DNA of 64,000 nt from Flavitalea plasmicola (GCF_030546645.1 NZ_JAUOTO010000003.1:712956-776955), one strand, 5' to 3'. Counted from the first letter of the stretch, positions 53,658 through 64,000 are shown. Numbers and translations: made by a program. The notes: generated by a model from the sequence alone, not told the origin.

Positions 53658-55088
53658 ATGCAAGGACCCCGGAGCGCAATCCTATTGCTGCTCTTCTGTA
53701 TATCTTATTCCTCTTATGCGCAGGACCAGCCTGACAAGGCTACTGCCGTAACAAATTTTCCTTCCCACTTCTTCAGCAAAATAGAGAACAGGATTGCCGG
53801 CCTGGACGATCAGCTGACGCGCCAGACAAAAAAATACCTGGAGCGTATGCGCCGTCGTGAACAGCGCATGTATAACAAATTATATAAGAAAGATTCGGCG
53901 GCGGCAAAGACGTTGTTCGCAGGATCGATCGGGCAGTATGATGCGCTGTCCCGAAAGCTCGTCAGTGATACTGGTGGCGGGAGCTTGCATATTAATGGGG
54001 AATACCAGGCTTATGCGGATTCGTTGCAGGGGATGCTGAAGTTCCTGAAGAATGACGGAGCTGCCGGCTCTCTTTCGCAGCTGAAGGCATTGGAGGCAAA
54101 AATGCAGGACGCGGACCAGATCAAGGAGTTTGTTCGTCAGCGCAAGCAGCAGATTGCTCAATATGTCCAGCAGCATAGTGGTTTGTCCAGTCTCCTGGGA
54201 AAGGATTATCAGGGGATGAACCAGGATATCTATTACTACTCGCAGCAGGTGCGCCAGTATAAGGAGATGTTGAATGACCCGGACAAGCTGACGAAGCAGG
54301 CGCTGGCGATCCTCGGCAAGCTGCCGGCCTTTCAGGCATTCATGAAACAAAACTCCCAATTGGCGGGGTTGTTCAATTTGCCTTCCAATTACGGCGATCC
54401 AGCCAGCCTGTCTGGCTTGCAGACCCGCGACCAGGTGGCGGCCCTGATCCAGCAGCAGGTGTCAGCAGGTGGATCGGGCGGCGCCGCGGCTTTACAAGCC
54501 AACCTGCAATCGGCGGAGTCGCAGCTGGATGGGTATAAGGATAAGCTGAGCAAACTGGGCGGCGGCAGCGGCGACATCGACATGCCAGGCTTTAAGCCGA
54601 ATGACCAAAAGACAAAGACTTTCTGGAAGCGATTGGAGTATGGGATGAATTTCCAGACCACCCGCAACAACTATTATTTCCCTACGGTGTCGGATTTTGG
54701 CTTGTCAGTGGGCTATAAGCTCAGTGACCGGAGTGTCATTGGTCTGGGCGCCAGCTACAAATTGGGTTGGGGAAATGGGATCCAGCATATTGCTTTTTCC
54801 AGTCAGGGGGTGGGATTGCGCTCCTTTATTGACATAAAAATAAAAGGCAGCTTCTCCGGCACAGGCGGCCTGGAATATAACTATACCACCCCCTTCGCCA
54901 GCGTGCAGCAGCTACGAAAATGGGATAACTGGGTGAAGAGTGGCCTCGTTGGAGTGAGCAAGACCGTGTCGATGAAGAGCCGGGTGTTCAGGAAAACGAA
55001 AGTACAGCTGCTGTGGGACTTTTTGAGCTATCAGCAAGTGCCCAAAACCCAGGCGGTGGTGTTTAGGTTGGGGTATGGACTTAATTAA
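53658..55088 (+). CDS. Exported coiled-coil protein with outer-membrane-like C-terminus
   Basis: A 476 aa secreted protein from the ATG at 53658, which gives a clean signal peptide (SAILLLLFCISYSSYAQ); a start at 53625 would add 11 residues. Residues of about 35-230 are long charged helices (LTRQTKKYLERMRRREQRMYNKLYKKD, RKQQIAQYVQQHSG) likely to form coiled coils. The C-terminal 160 residues (YGMNFQTTRNNYYFPTVSDFGLSVGYKLSDRSVIGLGASYKLG and onward) alternate like outer-membrane strands. It heads a three-gene set with the 1659 aa and Rhs genes, 23 and 33 bases apart, so it may help anchor or export them. The assignment is inference; the family is unnamed to me. Confidence 0.7.
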   Translation: MQGPRSAILLLLFCISYSSYAQDQPDKATAVTNFPSHFFSKIENRIAGLDDQLTRQTKKYLERMRRREQRMYNKLYKKDSAAAKTLFAGSIGQYDALSRKLVSDTGGGSLHINGEYQAYADSLQGMLKFLKNDGAAGSLSQLKALEAKMQDADQIKEFVRQRKQQIAQYVQQHSGLSSLLGKDYQGMNQDIYYYSQQVRQYKEMLNDPDKLTKQALAILGKLPAFQAFMKQNSQLAGLFNLPSNYGDPASLSGLQTRDQVAALIQQQVSAGGSGGAAALQANLQSAESQLDGYKDKLSKLGGGSGDIDMPGFKPNDQKTKTFWKRLEYGMNFQTTRNNYYFPTVSDFGLSVGYKLSDRSVIGLGASYKLGWGNGIQHIAFSSQGVGLRSFIDIKIKGSFSGTGGLEYNYTTPFASVQQLRKWDNWVKSGLVGVSKTVSMKSRVFRKTKVQLLWDFLSYQQVPKTQAVVFRLGYGLN

Positions 55089-55111
55089 TGTAAAAATATC
55101 TAATAATTTAT

Positions 55112-58100
55112 ATGCTGAAGATGAAGGCTCATTATCTCATTCCTGCCATAACCTCTGCTATGATGTTGTTTGCAGCAGGCCTGAAGGCGCAGAAAAATCC
55201 CTACAATGAAGTGTCCATCGCTTCACCTACGGCGGGATCGCTGGGTAAATACACGGATATTCCTGTCAGCTATCATACGGGAATCCCGCAGATAGATATT
55301 CCTGTTTATACTGTTAAAGCCGGGCCATTATCCCTGCCCATCGGCCTTAGCTACCATGCATCGGGCATGAAAGTCATGGAGCCTGCGGGATGGGTCGGAG
55401 CGGGTTGGTCCCTCAATGCTGGCGGTGTCATAACGAGAACTGTACGAGGAGGCGCCGATGAAAAAGGAATAAATGGCGTTTCCCCTGGAGCCCGTACAGA
55501 TGGTTCTAAAGGACATTATAGTGATTATGGATATCTCAATTATTTATTTATTCCCGCTTCAGGAAACCCTGCTGCCATAAACGGAATGGTTCCGGACGAC
55601 TTAGATTTTGCTAATGGCAGCACTGATGGTGAGCCGGATATGTATTCGTTTAATTTTGGCAACTATTCAGGCAAGTTCTATTTTCGGGACGATAGAACGC
55701 CAATCCTGCTGCCGGAGCAGGATTTCAAAATTGTTCCGACGTACACAGGTTCGGGGAGCTTCCAGAACTTCATCATTACAACACCTGACGGCGCAAAATA
55801 CTATTTTGGAAGAACGGCCAGCACGACAGATGTTGATCCGGTGGAGATCACTTACCCATATGATCCCCAATCGGGTATTACTCAGGGCACTGTCGTTTCA
55901 AGCTGGTATTTGAATAAGATATCCACAGCGGACGATCAATTCTCCATTAATCTGACCTACCAGGCAGAGAACTACAGTTATTTCAGCATTTCCATGTTTC
56001 CCATATACGGAGGTAATAATACCACGACCGAATATAAGCCAATCAAAGAATGCATCAACGGCGTAAGACTCAGTCAGATAGCTTTCCCTAATGGTACAAT
56101 CTCCTTCACAGCTGGTGCCATCAGACAGGACCTGGCGTCTTACAATGTGAATTCGTTTACTGATGACATTAATTTGGAGGCATCCTCGTTGGGATCCATA
56201 CAAATCACCAATGCGGGTACTTTTTGTAAAACTTACAATCTCTTTTACAGCTACTTCCAGGATAATTCGACAACGCTGCCCGGCAACCTGAGCAGTTATG
56301 GTACGATCCAGACGGATAAAAAGCGTCTGCGATTGGACAGCTTGCAGGAATTATCCTGCGATGGGTCGATCAAAGTGCCTCCTTACAAGTTTTCCTATCT
56401 GGCGCCTTCCGGCAGCCCCAATTTCGCACCCAGGAGGATGAATTTTGCCCAGGATCATTGGGGATTCTATAATGGAAAGACGAATGGCAGCCTTATTCCT
56501 TCTTACACGCAGAATAAGTGGACTACTGTCAGCGGCGCTAACCGGGATGCCAGTTGGCCTGAAATGAGCTATGGCACGCTGAATAAAATTAACTATCCAA
56601 CCGGCGGATATGCTCAATACGATTTTGAGGCTAATGATACCTGGCTGTCCTATCCCGTCTATACGCCCGTATTGGCTGCTTCCGCCGGGGTGGGATCGCA
56701 TATAGGGCAACCCGTTTCAACCAGCGTCACGGTGAACTGCACCTCTAACCCATATCGCTTTACCGTTGATATAAACTCCACGAATAGCACCTTCGGCGCC
56801 TACGCAAACTTTGCGGGCGCACAGGCGAACCAAACTACTCCGCATGCAGAAGTCATCCTCCAGCCCGGAGCCGGATCGCATTCTTATACACTTGCCATCA
56901 GCGGAAGCACTTCCTCTGACTGGGCCATAGGCAATGTATATGAGCTGCAGACCTCTCAATTCAATGGGAATGCTATGGTAGGTGGGTTACGCATTAAAAC
57001 GATTACGCAAAACGATGGAATTACTTCCAATAATATGGTGACGTCCTATTCCTACCAGACAAATGGAGTTTCTAACGGCATTTTATACAGCCGCCCCACT
57101 TACGTGCAGGTAATCCGGAGCGACTTGTTCAAGCTATATGGAACGGGGCAATATGACAATTCTCCTACTTATACATGTAGCCCCAATGGATGCGTGGGAT
57201 GCGACGCCAGTACCATTCTCGAATATTATAAGTCTCCATCTCCTATTCGCCCTTTGAGCACTACCCAGGGCAACCACATTGGATACAACGAAGTAAAAGT
57301 AAGTCAGACCGGGAATGGCTACAGCATTTACCGCTACTATGGATCTAACTTATGGGACGTTAATCACGATGATGTCGCCTACAGGAATGTTAATACAGCA
57401 CCCCCCTGCGATGCGTCCATACCTAATTTTCCCGACCCGCCTTTGTCTTATGACTATAAACGGGGCCAGCTTAAGTACGAGGGGCATTTTGACAACGCCG
57501 GGAATATTATTAAGGAGGCCACCTACTATCCAGTTTACCAGGATGATCCTGTCAAAACGCCCGGCGTAGTTGCAAGTACATTGGCAGGGCCAAACCCAAT
57601 GATTACCTTATATGATCTTGTCTCCGGACGGATGACCCAAAACACTGTGATAGCCAGAGATTATAATAATAACATTACTACCATTGATACTTCTTTTTAT
57701 GAAAGCCCTTATCATTATCAGCTCACCCGGAAAGTAACTATCAATTCCAAGGGGCAACGGATAGAAACAAAGTATAAAAATACATTTGACTACAGGATCG
57801 CTAATTGTGATACCATTTCTGATGGCGCATCGGCAGCCGCGGCAGGGGTTTCCAATGCTACAAGTACCCTTAATACAGACATGTTCAATTGCACCACCAT
57901 GGGATGTCGTTGGATGGCCTTTCAAAAGTACAGGTACAACCTTGGCCAGGGAAGGATCAATTACGTTAATCTCCGGAGAAGTAATTACATGGATCCCACG
58001 AATGCCTTTGCAACCTGTCATTTGAATAGCAAGAATGCAGCAGGCGTTGAGCTTAAACCGGTCTTGGAGATGCAGGATCAGTATCTTGTTGCTCCAATCG

Positions 58101-60091
58101 AGGTTACCAACTGGAAGGGTGGTAATTTGACGCATGCTGATTTCACTCGGTGGGATTTTGCCACCAGCCCGGCTGGCAAGGTATATCCCAATAAAACACA
58201 GCTCGTCAACCTGCAAGCTCCTTCTGCGACGTTCACCAATTCAGCCGTTTCCGGTACGAACATTTCCAAGGACAGCCGGTATCTGGATGAGGCTACCTAT
58301 AGCCATACAGGAGGTACCCTGGTGCAAGTCCTTGCTCATGATGGCGTGCCCATTTCCTATGTTTGGAACAATACCAATACTTTGCCGATCGCAAAAGCGA
58401 CCAATGCCACGATCGATCAGGTTGCTTATACCAGCTTCGAGACAGATGATCCGGGGAACTGGACCATCGGTTCTGCTACAAGGGATGCAGCCAACGCCAT
58501 TACCGGGACACAAAGCTACAACCTGGCTAATGGTAGCTGCTCCCGGTCTGGCCTTACGAGTGGCAGCACTTATATCGTCTCTTACTGGAGTAAGACCAGC
58601 AGCAGCTATAGTGTAACTGGCAATACGGCCGTTAAACAAGGTAGGTCAATCAACGGCTGGACTTATTTTCAGCATACTGTGACGGGCACCACATCTGTTT
58701 CCATCACTGGTACTGGCGGCATTGATGAACTGAGACTATATCCCGCCACGGCGCAAATGCTCACTTACGCCTACACACCCCTGCTAGGAATTACAGGGCA
58801 GTGTGATGCGGGCAATAGGATTACCTATTATGAATATGATAAACTGGGACGCCTGCTGCGCCTTCGGGACATGGACGGCAATATTGTCAAGCAATTCGAA
58901 TACCAATATCAATCCTCTACCCGCTGCGGCAGCAGTTGCTATGTACTATCCATGACCAACCTGGCCGGTACGGGTACCCTCAGTTACCCGGTGGGTGTAT
59001 TCAATGCTAACGGAAAATTACTGGATACGGCCTCCAACCAGGCCCGGTTCATTTCAGTATGGAATGCCGATACCGCTAATGCCAATAGAGGAGCCCTATC
59101 CGCCGGAGGCGACGCCATGCATTTTCAGCTGGCGCTGAATACCGGGAAGGCTCTGCCCGCTATCACGGGATGCAGGTATTTCAAAGTCGACCTTGCCTGG
59201 AATCTAATCGACGGGGTCCGGAACATAAACGGTTGTTACGTGGATTTTGGCGACGGCGCCAGTGTTCGGCTGGGTTCCAATCCCGGCGATATTATTAACC
59301 CTTTGCCGGCCAACACCATTCAGAAAGGCAGCAGTGCTTTATACCTGGTGCATACCTATGCCGACACAAGTTTGAAAACCCTGACTTTTTATCACAACGA
59401 TGCGGAAGAGACCCAATACATCGATAACGTGGACCGGCCGGCGACCAGTGTATCCAAGCTGAAAAATCTGCGTGGCAACCTTCCGCAGCATATGAAACAG
59501 TTTGGAAGCAGCTCCAATCAGCAGGCTTCCATGTCATCCGTGGCAAATGTTACCAACTGGTCCTCCATGCATTCGATCAATGATTTTCACCTGAATACGG
59601 GCGATGGAGGCACCACCACCATTCAAAACCTCAGCTACCAGCAGGACTTTATGGCCGGCAACCCGGACCTGCAGTCGGTGCAGTTGGCGAGGAATAACCT
59701 GGCCTGCTATTTCGATGCTACGTTTAAGATCAGCCGGCTTAAGAGCGATTGGAACACCTGGTTCAAGCATTTACAGTTCCTGTCCCTGACAGATGCACAA
59801 TGGAACCGGGAGGATCTGAGCGCCCTGAAAGAGTTGAATTATTTCTATATCATTCCAGCCCGGCCGCTTTATTCCAACGATCCCACGGGCAACGCGGAGA
59901 TCCCAATTCCGCAAAGTGTGGTGGACGGGATCTTTAACCAGATAGCAGCAGGCAGCGGACAGACTGTGAGTGGCGGATTTTTATACATCAGCTCGGCGGG
60001 ATCGGGACGATCGTCCTCTTCCAATACAGCGGTGAGTACCCTGCTGGCCAAAGGCTGGGCGATTTACCTCGACGGACAACAATTACAATAA
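55112..60091 (+). CDS. Large exported YD-repeat-containing protein
   Basis: A 1659 aa secreted protein with a signal peptide (YLIPAITSAMMLFAAGLKAQ). The N-terminal 400 residues resemble the SpvB-like start of Rhs-associated proteins (IPVYTVKAGPLSLPIGLSYH, then GWVGAGWSLNAGGVITR). A YD repeat unit is found near residue 1236 (ITYYEYDKLGRLLRLRDMDGN). The C-terminal 250 residues include leucine-rich-like spacing (NPDLQSVQLARNNLACYFDATFK and LKHLQFLSLTDAQW-like parts) and end in a Gly/Ser-rich stretch. It lies between the 476 aa protein and the Rhs gene, which points to one operon. It is probably a surface or cell-wall component; function is not established. Confidence 0.78.
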   Translation: MLKMKAHYLIPAITSAMMLFAAGLKAQKNPYNEVSIASPTAGSLGKYTDIPVSYHTGIPQIDIPVYTVKAGPLSLPIGLSYHASGMKVMEPAGWVGAGWSLNAGGVITRTVRGGADEKGINGVSPGARTDGSKGHYSDYGYLNYLFIPASGNPAAINGMVPDDLDFANGSTDGEPDMYSFNFGNYSGKFYFRDDRTPILLPEQDFKIVPTYTGSGSFQNFIITTPDGAKYYFGRTASTTDVDPVEITYPYDPQSGITQGTVVSSWYLNKISTADDQFSINLTYQAENYSYFSISMFPIYGGNNTTTEYKPIKECINGVRLSQIAFPNGTISFTAGAIRQDLASYNVNSFTDDINLEASSLGSIQITNAGTFCKTYNLFYSYFQDNSTTLPGNLSSYGTIQTDKKRLRLDSLQELSCDGSIKVPPYKFSYLAPSGSPNFAPRRMNFAQDHWGFYNGKTNGSLIPSYTQNKWTTVSGANRDASWPEMSYGTLNKINYPTGGYAQYDFEANDTWLSYPVYTPVLAASAGVGSHIGQPVSTSVTVNCTSNPYRFTVDINSTNSTFGAYANFAGAQANQTTPHAEVILQPGAGSHSYTLAISGSTSSDWAIGNVYELQTSQFNGNAMVGGLRIKTITQNDGITSNNMVTSYSYQTNGVSNGILYSRPTYVQVIRSDLFKLYGTGQYDNSPTYTCSPNGCVGCDASTILEYYKSPSPIRPLSTTQGNHIGYNEVKVSQTGNGYSIYRYYGSNLWDVNHDDVAYRNVNTAPPCDASIPNFPDPPLSYDYKRGQLKYEGHFDNAGNIIKEATYYPVYQDDPVKTPGVVASTLAGPNPMITLYDLVSGRMTQNTVIARDYNNNITTIDTSFYESPYHYQLTRKVTINSKGQRIETKYKNTFDYRIANCDTISDGASAAAAGVSNATSTLNTDMFNCTTMGCRWMAFQKYRYNLGQGRINYVNLRRSNYMDPTNAFATCHLNSKNAAGVELKPVLEMQDQYLVAPIEVTNWKGGNLTHADFTRWDFATSPAGKVYPNKTQLVNLQAPSATFTNSAVSGTNISKDSRYLDEATYSHTGGTLVQVLAHDGVPISYVWNNTNTLPIAKATNATIDQVAYTSFETDDPGNWTIGSATRDAANAITGTQSYNLANGSCSRSGLTSGSTYIVSYWSKTSSSYSVTGNTAVKQGRSINGWTYFQHTVTGTTSVSITGTGGIDELRLYPATAQMLTYAYTPLLGITGQCDAGNRITYYEYDKLGRLLRLRDMDGNIVKQFEYQYQSSTRCGSSCYVLSMTNLAGTGTLSYPVGVFNANGKLLDTASNQARFISVWNADTANANRGALSAGGDAMHFQLALNTGKALPAITGCRYFKVDLAWNLIDGVRNINGCYVDFGDGASVRLGSNPGDIINPLPANTIQKGSSALYLVHTYADTSLKTLTFYHNDAEETQYIDNVDRPATSVSKLKNLRGNLPQHMKQFGSSSNQQASMSSVANVTNWSSMHSINDFHLNTGDGGTTTIQNLSYQQDFMAGNPDLQSVQLARNNLACYFDATFKISRLKSDWNTWFKHLQFLSLTDAQWNREDLSALKELNYFYIIPARPLYSNDPTGNAEIPIPQSVVDGIFNQIAAGSGQTVSGGFLYISSAGSGRSSSSNTAVSTLLAKGWAIYLDGQQLQ

Positions 60092-60124
60092 AGGCATCAG
60101 GATATTAACTTATAAGCAATATAA

Positions 60125-63100
60125 ATGCAACGTAGTAGAAAAATATTCATTACAGGTTTCTTCCTGATGACTACCCTGGTAGTTCTCCAGGATAGCCAGG
60201 CACAGGTAACGCCTCCCACAGCCTATCCCACTTCAGCTACAGTCAACTATGTCAGATCCTGGGACGCGAAAGCTCCTGAAAAGGATCCAACCGCGCTCGT
60301 AGCCTTGCCACTGGCTGGGGTGAACCAGGCCACGCAATATTTCGACGGCCTGGGTAGGCCTCTGCAGACGGTGGTAAAACAAATGAGCCCTTCCGGTAAA
60401 GACATGGTGGCGCCCGTTGTTTATGATGCCTTGGGAAGGGAACAGTACAAATACCTGTCTTTTGTGGCAAATGCTTACCAAACAGGGGATCAGGTCAGCG
60501 ATGGTAATTTCAAGATCGATCCTTTCCTGCAGCAGGCGGCTTTCGGATCCATCCAATACCCCGGTGAGAGTTATTACTACGGAAAAATGGATTTCGAAGC
60601 GTCGCCCTTGAACCGGGTGATGACTACTTATGCACCCGGCAATAGCTGGACAGGCAATAATAAAGGGGTATCCAGACAATACCAGGTCAATACGGCCGGA
60701 GACAGTGTACGCATCTGGAATATCGATGCCGCTGCCGGCAGTACGCCTACCAGTACCACGACCTATGCAGCAGGACTCCTGTATAAGAATGGCACTACAG
60801 ATGAACAGGGTCACCAGGTATATGAATACAAGGATATGGAAGGTCATGTCATTCTCAAAAAAGTACAGTTGTGGAGCTCGCCGGCAGCCGGCCACAGCGG
60901 CTGGCTGTGTACCTACTATGTTTATGACGACCTGGACAATCTACGTTTTGTCATCCAGCCCCGTGCAGTGGAATGGCTCTTGAGCAATAGCTGGGGATTC
61001 ACGGGCACATACGGGCCTTTAGCAGTAAATGAACTCTGTTTCCGTTACGAGTATGATCTGCGTCATCGTTTGATCATTAAAAAGGTCCCTGGAGCAGGAG
61101 AAGTCTGGTTGGTATATGACGGACGTGACAGATTGGTCATGACACAGGATGCTAATCTGCGGACCCAAAGCCCGGCTAAATGGATGGTGACCGAATATGA
61201 CAGCCAGAACAGGCCATATCGGACGGGGCTTTTAACAGACGCAAACGACCGCACCTACCATCAAAACCTCGCGAATAATAGCACTACCTATCCAAGCACA
61301 GCCTCGAACTATGAAGTGTTGACGCAGACATTTTATGACGACTATAACTGGGTCAGTGGTTCCGGCTCCGGCATAGGAGCTTCTATGGCGGATAACCATA
61401 CCCAGGATGGCAACTCGTTCTACACTGCTTATAATACTTCGCCCGCCTATGCGGTACCGATGACGCCCTATGCGATCACCACCGGCATGACGACCGGCAG
61501 CATGACTAAAGTACTGGCTTCCTCACCTGCGCAGTACCTGTATTCCGTGAACTTCTACGACGACCATGGACGGGTGATCCAGGCGCAGAGCACGAACTAC
61601 CGCAATGGTATCGATACCATTACTACCCAATATGATTTTAGCGGTAAGGCCCTGCGGACCTTGCTGGGTCATAAAAAAGCCGGCACTTCGACCCAGTATC
61701 ATACCGTATCTACAAAAATGAGCTACGATGCTGCCGGGCGGCTAAAAAACATATTCAAGAACATCGACGGAACAGGCGATCAGCTGATCGACAGCGTGCA
61801 GTATGACGAACTCGGGCAGCTGAAGAACAAATTCTTGGGCAATCAGGTAGACAGCCTCGCCTATGCCTACAACATCCGGGGTTGGCTGACCAGCATCAAT
61901 AAGAACTACCTTACCAGCACCAGCGCCTACCCCAGGAATTACTTCGGAATGGAGCTGGGCTATGACAAAGCCGCAGACATCACAGGGAACACCTATGCCA
62001 ACCCCTCACTCAACGGCAATATCAGCGGCACGATCTGGAAGGGCGGCGGAGACGGGATCAATAGGAAGTACGACTTTACGTATGACAATGTCAACCGCCT
62101 TACAGGCGCCGACTTTAACCAATACACCGGCAGCGCGTTTAACAAATCCGCCGGCGTCGACTTCAGCGTCAGCGGTCTGACCTATGATGCCAATGGCAAT
62201 ATCCTGGCCATGAAGCAGCGGGGGCTTACCGTCACCACATCTTCCACCATCGATTCCCTGACCTATTCCTACAACTTCAGCGGTATCAGCAATAGGCTCC
62301 TGGGCGTAACGGACGGCACCAACAACCAAAATTCTACCCTGGGCGATTTTCATTATAACCCCAATGGCAAGGGATCGGTGGACTACACCTACGACCAGAA
62401 CGGGAACATGATCACCGACTTCAACAAAGGGATCAGTCCCATCACGTATAATCACCTGAACCTCCCTCAACAGGTGCATATCAAGAGCAAGGGCAACATC
62501 ATCTACACCTACGATGCCGGGGGCAACAAACTGGCCAAGGTGACGATGGACAGCCTGTCCAAACATGCTACGACAACCCTGTACATGAACGGCTTTATCT
62601 ATCAGCAGGGCGACACGATCATCACCCCCAATGCCGGCATCGACACCCTGCAATTCGTGGGTCATGAAGAAGGCCGGGCCAGATGGGCATTCCACCGGTA
62701 TACCAATGGAACCACCGGCTACAAATGGGAATACGACTTCTTTGAGAAGGACCACCTGGGCAATACCAGGGAAGTGCTGACCCAGCAACGGGATACAGCG
62801 CAATATATGGCTACGATGGAGGCCGCCTACCGGGCCACGGAGAACAAACTGTTCTACAATATACCGCTGACGAATGTCTGGAGCTATTATGTCAATGGCA
62901 GCTCCGGTCCCAATCCCTTCGGAACGAGCGTCACCAATCCGAATGACTCCGTCTGCCGGATCAATGGCAATACCCCCCATGAAGGCCCGGCGATCATCTT
63001 AAAAGTGATGGCAGGCGACCTGTACCGGGTAGGGGTCAATTCTTTCTGGAAGTCCGGGCAGACATCGACGGGTACCACAGATGCCACGACCGATGTACTC

Positions 63101-64000
63101 AGCTCCCTGGCCAATGGCATTATCTCGATGGTAGGAGGCGCTAAGGGGGACTATAGCACCCTGAGTAATAGCTCGACCAGTCCCTTGCTGGGTGGGGTCA
63201 ATGCTTTCCGGAATGATAAAAATCCCACACCGCCAGTATATCCTAAAGCCTATTTGAACTACATAGCCCTCGATAACCAGTTCAATTATGATCAGTCGGC
63301 CAGCGGGGCCCTGGGAGTAGGAGCAGCGGATAATTTAATGTCCCTGGCCACGGATACTATCCGGATCAAAAAGAACGGATATTTGTATATTTACCTGCTG
63401 AATGAGACGAAGAGTGTCTCAGTGTTCTTTGATAATCTAAGTGTAACACATTATTCGGGACCGCTGCTGGAAGAGACGAATTATTATCCGTTTGGGTTGA
63501 CGATGGCTGGGATATCCGACAAAGCGTTAAAGGGCCAATACGCTCAGAATAAATACCAGTATAACGGTAAGGAACTGCAGAATAGGGAGTTTTCTGATGG
63601 AACAGGATTAGAAGAATATGACTATGATGCGAGATTTCAAGATCCCCAATTAGGGCTTTTTACCACTATCGATCCCTTATCAAATATTAACAGGAGGTGG
63701 AGCCCCTATTGCTATGCGGTAGATAACCCGGTTAGGTTTTTAGATCCTGATGGAAGAAATGCTACGGACGGCCCTAACATTGTTTCCTCAGTAGACATAG
63801 ACCGTAACGGTAAGGTAATTCATATAAATGAAGACGGCGATCCGGGAGTTTATATGATTGCTGATCCTAATGGTCCCAGGAGTTTGGTTGGCTTTATGGA
63901 CCCCAGTAAGAAATATACTATTGGCGGTCAATATCAATATTATGGCAAAAAGGACTATTATGAAAAATACCCTGTAACTTATCTTTGGGGAATGCTGTTG
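60125..64000 (+). CDS. DUF6443-type Rhs repeat protein, 3' end beyond window
   Basis: A 1292-codon open frame that runs off the right edge. The start at 60125 gives a signal peptide (FITGFFLMTTLVVLQDSQAQ). A DUF6443-like N-terminal part (SATVNYVRSWDAKAPEKDPT, then ATQYFDGLGRPLQTVVKQMS) is followed by YD/Rhs repeats. The Rhs-associated core sits at about residues 1163-1210 (EEYDYDARFQDPQLGLFTTIDPLSNINRRW, then SPYCYAVDNPVRFLDPDGR). After the core a divergent C-terminal domain begins (NATDGPNIVSSVDIDRNG and onward), which in this class is the variable, often toxic part. The domain is cut by the window end, so its activity and any immunity gene cannot be named. The frame was followed end to end without interruption. 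Confidence 0.85.
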   Translation, partial: MQRSRKIFITGFFLMTTLVVLQDSQAQVTPPTAYPTSATVNYVRSWDAKAPEKDPTALVALPLAGVNQATQYFDGLGRPLQTVVKQMSPSGKDMVAPVVYDALGREQYKYLSFVANAYQTGDQVSDGNFKIDPFLQQAAFGSIQYPGESYYYGKMDFEASPLNRVMTTYAPGNSWTGNNKGVSRQYQVNTAGDSVRIWNIDAAAGSTPTSTTTYAAGLLYKNGTTDEQGHQVYEYKDMEGHVILKKVQLWSSPAAGHSGWLCTYYVYDDLDNLRFVIQPRAVEWLLSNSWGFTGTYGPLAVNELCFRYEYDLRHRLIIKKVPGAGEVWLVYDGRDRLVMTQDANLRTQSPAKWMVTEYDSQNRPYRTGLLTDANDRTYHQNLANNSTTYPSTASNYEVLTQTFYDDYNWVSGSGSGIGASMADNHTQDGNSFYTAYNTSPAYAVPMTPYAITTGMTTGSMTKVLASSPAQYLYSVNFYDDHGRVIQAQSTNYRNGIDTITTQYDFSGKALRTLLGHKKAGTSTQYHTVSTKMSYDAAGRLKNIFKNIDGTGDQLIDSVQYDELGQLKNKFLGNQVDSLAYAYNIRGWLTSINKNYLTSTSAYPRNYFGMELGYDKAADITGNTYANPSLNGNISGTIWKGGGDGINRKYDFTYDNVNRLTGADFNQYTGSAFNKSAGVDFSVSGLTYDANGNILAMKQRGLTVTTSSTIDSLTYSYNFSGISNRLLGVTDGTNNQNSTLGDFHYNPNGKGSVDYTYDQNGNMITDFNKGISPITYNHLNLPQQVHIKSKGNIIYTYDAGGNKLAKVTMDSLSKHATTTLYMNGFIYQQGDTIITPNAGIDTLQFVGHEEGRARWAFHRYTNGTTGYKWEYDFFEKDHLGNTREVLTQQRDTAQYMATMEAAYRATENKLFYNIPLTNVWSYYVNGSSGPNPFGTSVTNPNDSVCRINGNTPHEGPAIILKVMAGDLYRVGVNSFWKSGQTSTGTTDATTDVLSSLANGIISMVGGAKGDYSTLSNSSTSPLLGGVNAFRNDKNPTPPVYPKAYLNYIALDNQFNYDQSASGALGVGAADNLMSLATDTIRIKKNGYLYIYLLNETKSVSVFFDNLSVTHYSGPLLEETNYYPFGLTMAGISDKALKGQYAQNKYQYNGKELQNREFSDGTGLEEYDYDARFQDPQLGLFTTIDPLSNINRRWSPYCYAVDNPVRFLDPDGRNATDGPNIVSSVDIDRNGKVIHINEDGDPGVYMIADPNGPRSLVGFMDPSKKYTIGGQYQYYGKKDYYEKYPVTYLWGMLL

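Overview
The window looks like a chromosomal stretch of a Bacteroidota species, most likely Chitinophagaceae or Chitinophaga-like. The basis is gene content: FtsX/MacB-type permease, DUF3943 and DUF2278 proteins, a two-component-propeller protein, a LytTR remnant, a Bacteroidetes-type mobilisation module, and a DUF6443-type Rhs locus with its secreted partners. No rRNA gene, intact tRNA or CRISPR array was found.

Layout. (1) 1-2.9 kb: the end of a sialidase gene, then a lyase of the N-acetylneuraminate lyase/DHDPS family and a sialate O-acetylesterase, joined by start/stop overlaps; this is a sialic-acid release and breakdown operon. (2) 2.9-16.7 kb: mostly housekeeping or accessory single genes (DUF2278-lamin tail protein, GNAT, FtsX permease, AlkZ-like winged-helix protein, pentapeptide protein, DUF3943, EEP phosphatase, VOC protein, nitronate monooxygenase), with broken genes among them (frameshifted aspartyl-protease-like gene, WG-repeat and LytTR fragments). 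(3) 16.7-22 kb: a decayed, repeat-rich patch. It holds a Crp remnant, a complete IS66 gene set, a small gene with an in-frame stop, a SUKH immunity-type gene, and copies of a terminator-bearing repeat that bracket the SUKH gene. (4) 22.3-42.8 kb: a defence-type island. It has a P-loop protein with a DUF6140 protein, a 1496-1520 aa SMEK-STAND ATPase with an unrecognised partner, a PD-(D/E)XK protein divergent from a 2027 aa Cap4-like nuclease-STAND-helical-repeat protein (Avs-like architecture), a compact three-gene operon in which two products carry HEPN-like RxnH motifs, and another HEPN-like protein. (5) 42.8-47.4 kb: small membrane and secreted proteins, a large lipoprotein with a Gly-rich linker, a Crp/Fnr regulator and a NarL-type response regulator whose phospho-acceptor Asp is replaced by Glu. 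(6) 47.4-52.5 kb: a mobilisation module (coupling protein, relaxase, MobC-like protein, primase-like protein) with no integrase in view. (7) 53-64 kb: a three-gene secreted locus of coiled-coil/barrel-like protein, 1659 aa YD-containing protein, and a DUF6443-type Rhs protein that runs off the right edge just as its variable C-terminal domain begins.

The strongest candidates for new biology are the SMEK-STAND gene with its 551 aa partner, the Cap4-like-STAND giant with its divergent nuclease-like neighbour, and the 566/260/228 aa operon. All functional statements rest on motif and family recognition by eye. No database search or structure prediction was run.
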